Of a stretch of 59,201 bases of DNA, positions 56,623 through 59,201 are shown in pieces. The notes under the pieces were generated by a model. That model saw only the letters and a program-made list of their open reading frames with translations. It did not search any database and was not told the DNA's origin. A program made the translations under genes and the position numbers. The stretch spans positions 5,599-64,799 of the forward strand of contig DYHT01000009.1 in assembly GCA_020723995.1 (NCBI GenBank), read 5' to 3'. This DNA comes from Chloroflexus sp. Its GTDB lineage: Bacteria; Chloroflexota; Anaerolineae; Anaerolineales; Villigracilaceae. The stretch's first letter is position 1. Each line of letters opens with the position of its first letter.

Positions 56623-57903
56623 ATGGGCGCACGTTTCACACTACGAAAGCGATGGATGATTCTGCCACTGCTGATGCTCATCAGCCTGCTCGCCGGAGGC
56701 ATTGCTGGCTTGCCGGGGATCGCCTCCGCGACTTCTTCCTATACCTTGGAGGCAACCTATACCTCGGTGGCCAATGGATGGGTCAAAGTAGAGCGTTGGA
56801 AAGATAACAACGCGAATTTCCTGGCCGAGAATTATCCTCCCGACGGACGCGGCGATCAGACTGGGCAGCGGCTGACTTTCTTCAACAACGTGGCTCGGCC
56901 ACACTCCAGCCGCTTTCTGCTCTACTATGCACCGGGCTGGGACACCAACGCCAGGCCTGTTCCCGTCCTGTTAGTGCATGGCGCGAACGACACCGCTGAC
57001 CGTGCCTGGGCCAACCCGAATGAATTGGGAGGCTTCGGTTGTGGGGCGATCTCCTGCCCCAGCACCGGATTGATGCAATATCTCAGCAGCCGGGGGTATA
57101 AGGTCTTTGCCATCAACTTCCCGCACAAGCAGGGCGACAATTACTACTGGGCGGAGCAGATTTACGATGCCCTCCAGGTAATTAAATCCAGGACCGGCGC
57201 GAGCCAGGTGGATGTCGTCGGCTGGAGCAAGGGGGCGTTTGCGGCCCGGATGTACGTCTCCAGTGTCAAGCAGGCCTGGGGCACGGCTTATGCGAACGAT
57301 GTGCGCCGCTCGATTCTGCTTGGGAATCCGAACCGGGGATTCGATTATATCTTTCGCCACGGATGGTGGCACAACTTCAGCATCTATCCCGAATGTGGGG
57401 GCACCGTGAATGCGCCGTCGCCGCATACCTACATGGTGCGCTGGGGTGCCTGGCGCTACCACCCCGAACTTTCGATTTACACAACGGCGACGGGCAACTT
57501 CTTCCCCGGCCAGAAACAGATGCTGGCCCGATGGGACGACGTTTATCCGCTCCCGACTTGGGAGCAGGATTGGTATACCACGTACTATGGCGGCTGGGGC
57601 TTCTACACCTATGGCTATGGGATTGATTACGCTATCAATCAGGGCTCGCTCGTCAATGCGACCCGAAATGCAGGCATGTCGACATCGGTAGCTGTCTACT
57701 TGCTCTGTGGCGATACAAACGACATTCCGACGATACACAACGAGCATACAGGCCCCAGCGACGGGGTGGTTTTCATTGACTCGTGCATGGATAGCACCGG
57801 CATTGGCAATCCCGGCGGCAGCGTGGTGATGAACGGGTTGAACCACTTGAAACTGGGATGGGCCGAGTCGGCCATGGCTCAAATCGAGGCCTGGTTGCAA
57901 TGA
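56623..57903 (+). CDS. Secreted lipase-like alpha/beta hydrolase
   Basis: 426 residues from ATG 56623, with AGGAGG at the right distance; ATG 56617 overlaps the previous stop and is too close to that site. Signal peptide about 1-34 (RKRWMILPLLMLISLLAGG). Catalytic parts: VLLVHGANDTADRAW, nucleophile elbow VVGWSKGAFAARMY, and a His in GLNHLKLGW near the end. Several cysteines (FGCGAISCPS, LLCGDTND, DSCMDS) fit an extracellular protein with disulfides. Probably cleaves esters outside the cell and feeds acids to the operon. Confidence 0.85.
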   Translation: MGARFTLRKRWMILPLLMLISLLAGGIAGLPGIASATSSYTLEATYTSVANGWVKVERWKDNNANFLAENYPPDGRGDQTGQRLTFFNNVARPHSSRFLLYYAPGWDTNARPVPVLLVHGANDTADRAWANPNELGGFGCGAISCPSTGLMQYLSSRGYKVFAINFPHKQGDNYYWAEQIYDALQVIKSRTGASQVDVVGWSKGAFAARMYVSSVKQAWGTAYANDVRRSILLGNPNRGFDYIFRHGWWHNFSIYPECGGTVNAPSPHTYMVRWGAWRYHPELSIYTTATGNFFPGQKQMLARWDDVYPLPTWEQDWYTTYYGGWGFYTYGYGIDYAINQGSLVNATRNAGMSTSVAVYLLCGDTNDIPTIHNEHTGPSDGVVFIDSCMDSTGIGNPGGSVVMNGLNHLKLGWAESAMAQIEAWLQ

Positions 57904-57967
57904 ACGGTTGTAGGACGATGTAGCCCACCTCGTGATCGCGGAGTAGTGGCGCGTTGCCGACTCACCC

Positions 57968-58170
57968 CTACGACAGGGGCAATCTCAATTCGATCGCCGT
58001 GCGCCCGCCGGGCGCGGATTGAATCGTCAGTTGCGCGCCGATTAGGTCGGCGCGTTCCTGTATCCCCATCAGCCCGTAGTGACCGACGGCGGCCAGGTCG
58101 CTCACCCGATCAGGCGCGGTGAATCCCTTGCCATCATCTCGCACCCGCAGAATGAATTCGCCAGTGGCGA
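57968..58170 (-). pseudogene. NarL-type sensor kinase ATPase remnant
   Basis: The minus strand reads EFILRVRDDGKGFTAPDRVS, then GHYGLMGIQERADLIGAQLT and IQSAPGGRTAIELRLPL to the stop at 57968-57970. This is the C-terminal ATPase part of UhpB/LiaS-like kinases. The N-terminal domains are gone; upstream the frame runs into unrelated sequence. The 57904-58443 stretch otherwise shows nothing. Confidence 0.75.
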
Positions 58171-58443
58171 ACGCCGCCGAAACGATATTCGGCGAGCGAG
58201 GCGTTCATCACATCGTTGTCAATCGCAATATTCTCGCCGAGCGCGGTGGCCAGCGGCGGGCGGAGGGGCGCGGCTCACACCGACCGTTAGGCCGTGAGGC
58301 AGAAGGAGAAGTAAAACAGAATGCACGAGTAACGAGAACTTGCACTGCTATTCGCCAAGACACTATTCGAACATCTCTATCGCGCAGGGTTCACGCCTTA
58401 CCGGACCAGCAAGGCGTCGCTTGATGATCGTCCCTCGATTAAG

Positions 58444-58923
58444 GTGAAAGACCAACAAGCCAAACGTTGCCTTTTCGAGTTCTTCAATACTTTCTACTTG
58501 CCTCCAGAGCATCCTCTCATAGTGCGGTTTCATACGTTAGATGGTCGCATCCGACCATGGGTACACTCATTTCCTAACCCTGAACAGGTGATACCTGCAT
58601 TGGCTGATCCGGACATGCTCGTGCGATTCAGTGCTATCACTCTCCTTAGGAGAATTGGGTGGCCTGCGATCTCGCAGCTCTTGTCAGCTATCGAAGGTCG
58701 GGATGCGATTGTTCGTGGCGGGGCTGCTCATGCCATAGGCATTGTCGCCACGCGCGGTGAAATTGCGCGGGCCGTTGAAGCGGTTGACAGTGTTGCCAAC
58801 GGCTTGGGGAAGCCCTCAATGCGCGTATTTGGCGCCAAGATTGTCGAGGGCCAGCCAAGGCGCCTGAGCGGCGTCCTGCCAGAGCTGACCATAGGGTGTC
58901 GCCTGGCACGTTGCTTCTGCTAA
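58444..58923 (+). CDS. HEAT-repeat-like protein
   Basis: 159 codons from GTG 58444. The frame is open back to 58333 after a TAA but has no ATG there; LFAKTLFEHLYRAGF upstream looks like genuine coding, so the 5' end may be damaged. Middle region EQVIPALADPDMLVRFSAIT and LLRRIGWPAISQLLSAIEGR resembles HEAT/PBS-lyase repeats. The C-terminus runs into the IstA-like fragment and may be truncated. Function unknown. Confidence 0.5.
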   Translation: MKDQQAKRCLFEFFNTFYLPPEHPLIVRFHTLDGRIRPWVHSFPNPEQVIPALADPDMLVRFSAITLLRRIGWPAISQLLSAIEGRDAIVRGGAAHAIGIVATRGEIARAVEAVDSVANGLGKPSMRVFGAKIVEGQPRRLSGVLPELTIGCRLARCFC

Positions 58924-59201
58924 CCCGCCGCACAGCTAACCACCGGCTGAAGGCTGACGGGGCTAAGGCTGCGCGATTCAGGCGTTCGGAGGCAGCACAG
59001 GTGGTTTTTGTGGCCGCGAGTCTTGCCAGAGCCGCCCCGCAGCTTAGCCGGAACGTTGAAACCGCCGCCATTTGTGAACGTTTGAAAGAGCGCGGCTACC
59101 CTGGATCGTACTCGGCGGTGTACCCCCGAACTGCGGGGGTGTACCGTTTTGTCAGCACCTTAAAACCCGAACTACCCAAAGCCACCGTGCGGGTGGAGCG
59201 C
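58923..59201 (+). mobile_element. IS21-family IstA transposase fragment
   Basis: The plus-strand frame running off the window reads APQLSRNVETAAICERLKER, then GYPGSYSAVY and FVSTLKPELPKATVRVER. This matches the region after the HTH of IS21-type IstA, just before the catalytic rve domain, which would lie beyond the window. The upstream part (RLKADGAKAARFRRSE) is less typical and the element start is not visible. A 21-base palindromic insertion (PRTAGVY) interrupts AVY-RFV in frame at 59124-59144. Confidence 0.5.
59118..59144. repeat. GTGTAC-bounded palindrome, copy 2 (in istA)
   Basis: Layout GTGTAC, CCCCGAACTGCGGGG, GTGTAC. The core is the exact reverse complement of the core at 19800-19826, while the flanking hexamers keep the same orientation. 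It is in frame in the transposase gene. Confidence 0.75.

Overview
The window looks like a chromosomal contig from an uncultured bacterium, most likely an Anaerolineae-type Chloroflexota. That assignment is an inference. It rests on the mix of adenosylcobalamin-dependent NrdJ, secreted cohesin-domain proteins, lone hypF and selA, the PrmC and MetRS motif variants, and very heavy loading with short dispersed repeats. No rRNA or phylogenetic marker was aligned.

Layout. 1-5107 (+): gene tail, two cohesin-domain surface proteins, MFS transporter, PlsY-like acyltransferase, SmpB, hypothetical. 5240-8935 (-): HD-GYP response regulator, HypF, DUF433 antitoxin. 8954-10056: gene scars, three repeat elements and a tRNA-Phe/Gly/Cys cluster on the minus strand. 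10184-18166 (+): RidA, then a surface-polysaccharide and envelope run (GT2, polyprenyl glycosylphosphotransferase, two nucleotide-sugar enzymes, two FemAB-like ligases). 18187-27401: GxxExxY protein, D-cysteine desulfhydrase-like enzyme, a restriction-modification (RM) system with a split nuclease gene, ADP-forming acyl-CoA synthetase, SelA, a second GxxExxY protein, M24 peptidase. 27488-31000: second RM system and a small-gene zone (HicB-HTH fusion, MazEF-like pair, HicB). 31005-45021: housekeeping genes (TsaD, PrmC, PrfA, UvrC, PncC, Glk, MetG, sigma factor, DUF177, deoxynucleoside kinase) with toxin-antitoxin (TA)-like pairs wedged between them. 45041-49511: NrdJ with a 441-residue intein, and NrdR. 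50561-59201: an accessory region with broken kinase genes, a TetR-led lipid operon, a HEAT-repeat protein and an IstA-like transposase fragment running off the end.

The most unusual signal is the repeat landscape. Many short palindromes sit in frame inside otherwise normal genes (hypF three times, femAB-like genes, desulfhydrase, acyl-CoA synthetase, tsaD, prmC, uvrC, metG twice, nrdJ, istA), adding 5 to 25 residues each. This is reminiscent of Rickettsia palindromic elements. A second class, low-complexity inverted repeats of units such as CACGAAG or GCGAAT, brackets both GxxExxY genes and also occurs without a gene inside. A third pattern is partial duplication of housekeeping gene ends (tsaD head, metG tail) flanking inserted two-gene cassettes. 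Together these suggest active small-scale insertion that leaves the host genes readable.

Functionally, nrdJ, nrdR and the deoxynucleoside kinase form a dNTP supply group. prfA and prmC form the usual release-factor pair. The TetR operon (alpha/beta hydrolase, MaoC-like, KASIII-like lacking catalytic His and Asn, acyl-CoA ligase, secreted lipase-like protein), behind a consensus promoter, is the best candidate for an undescribed metabolic system.
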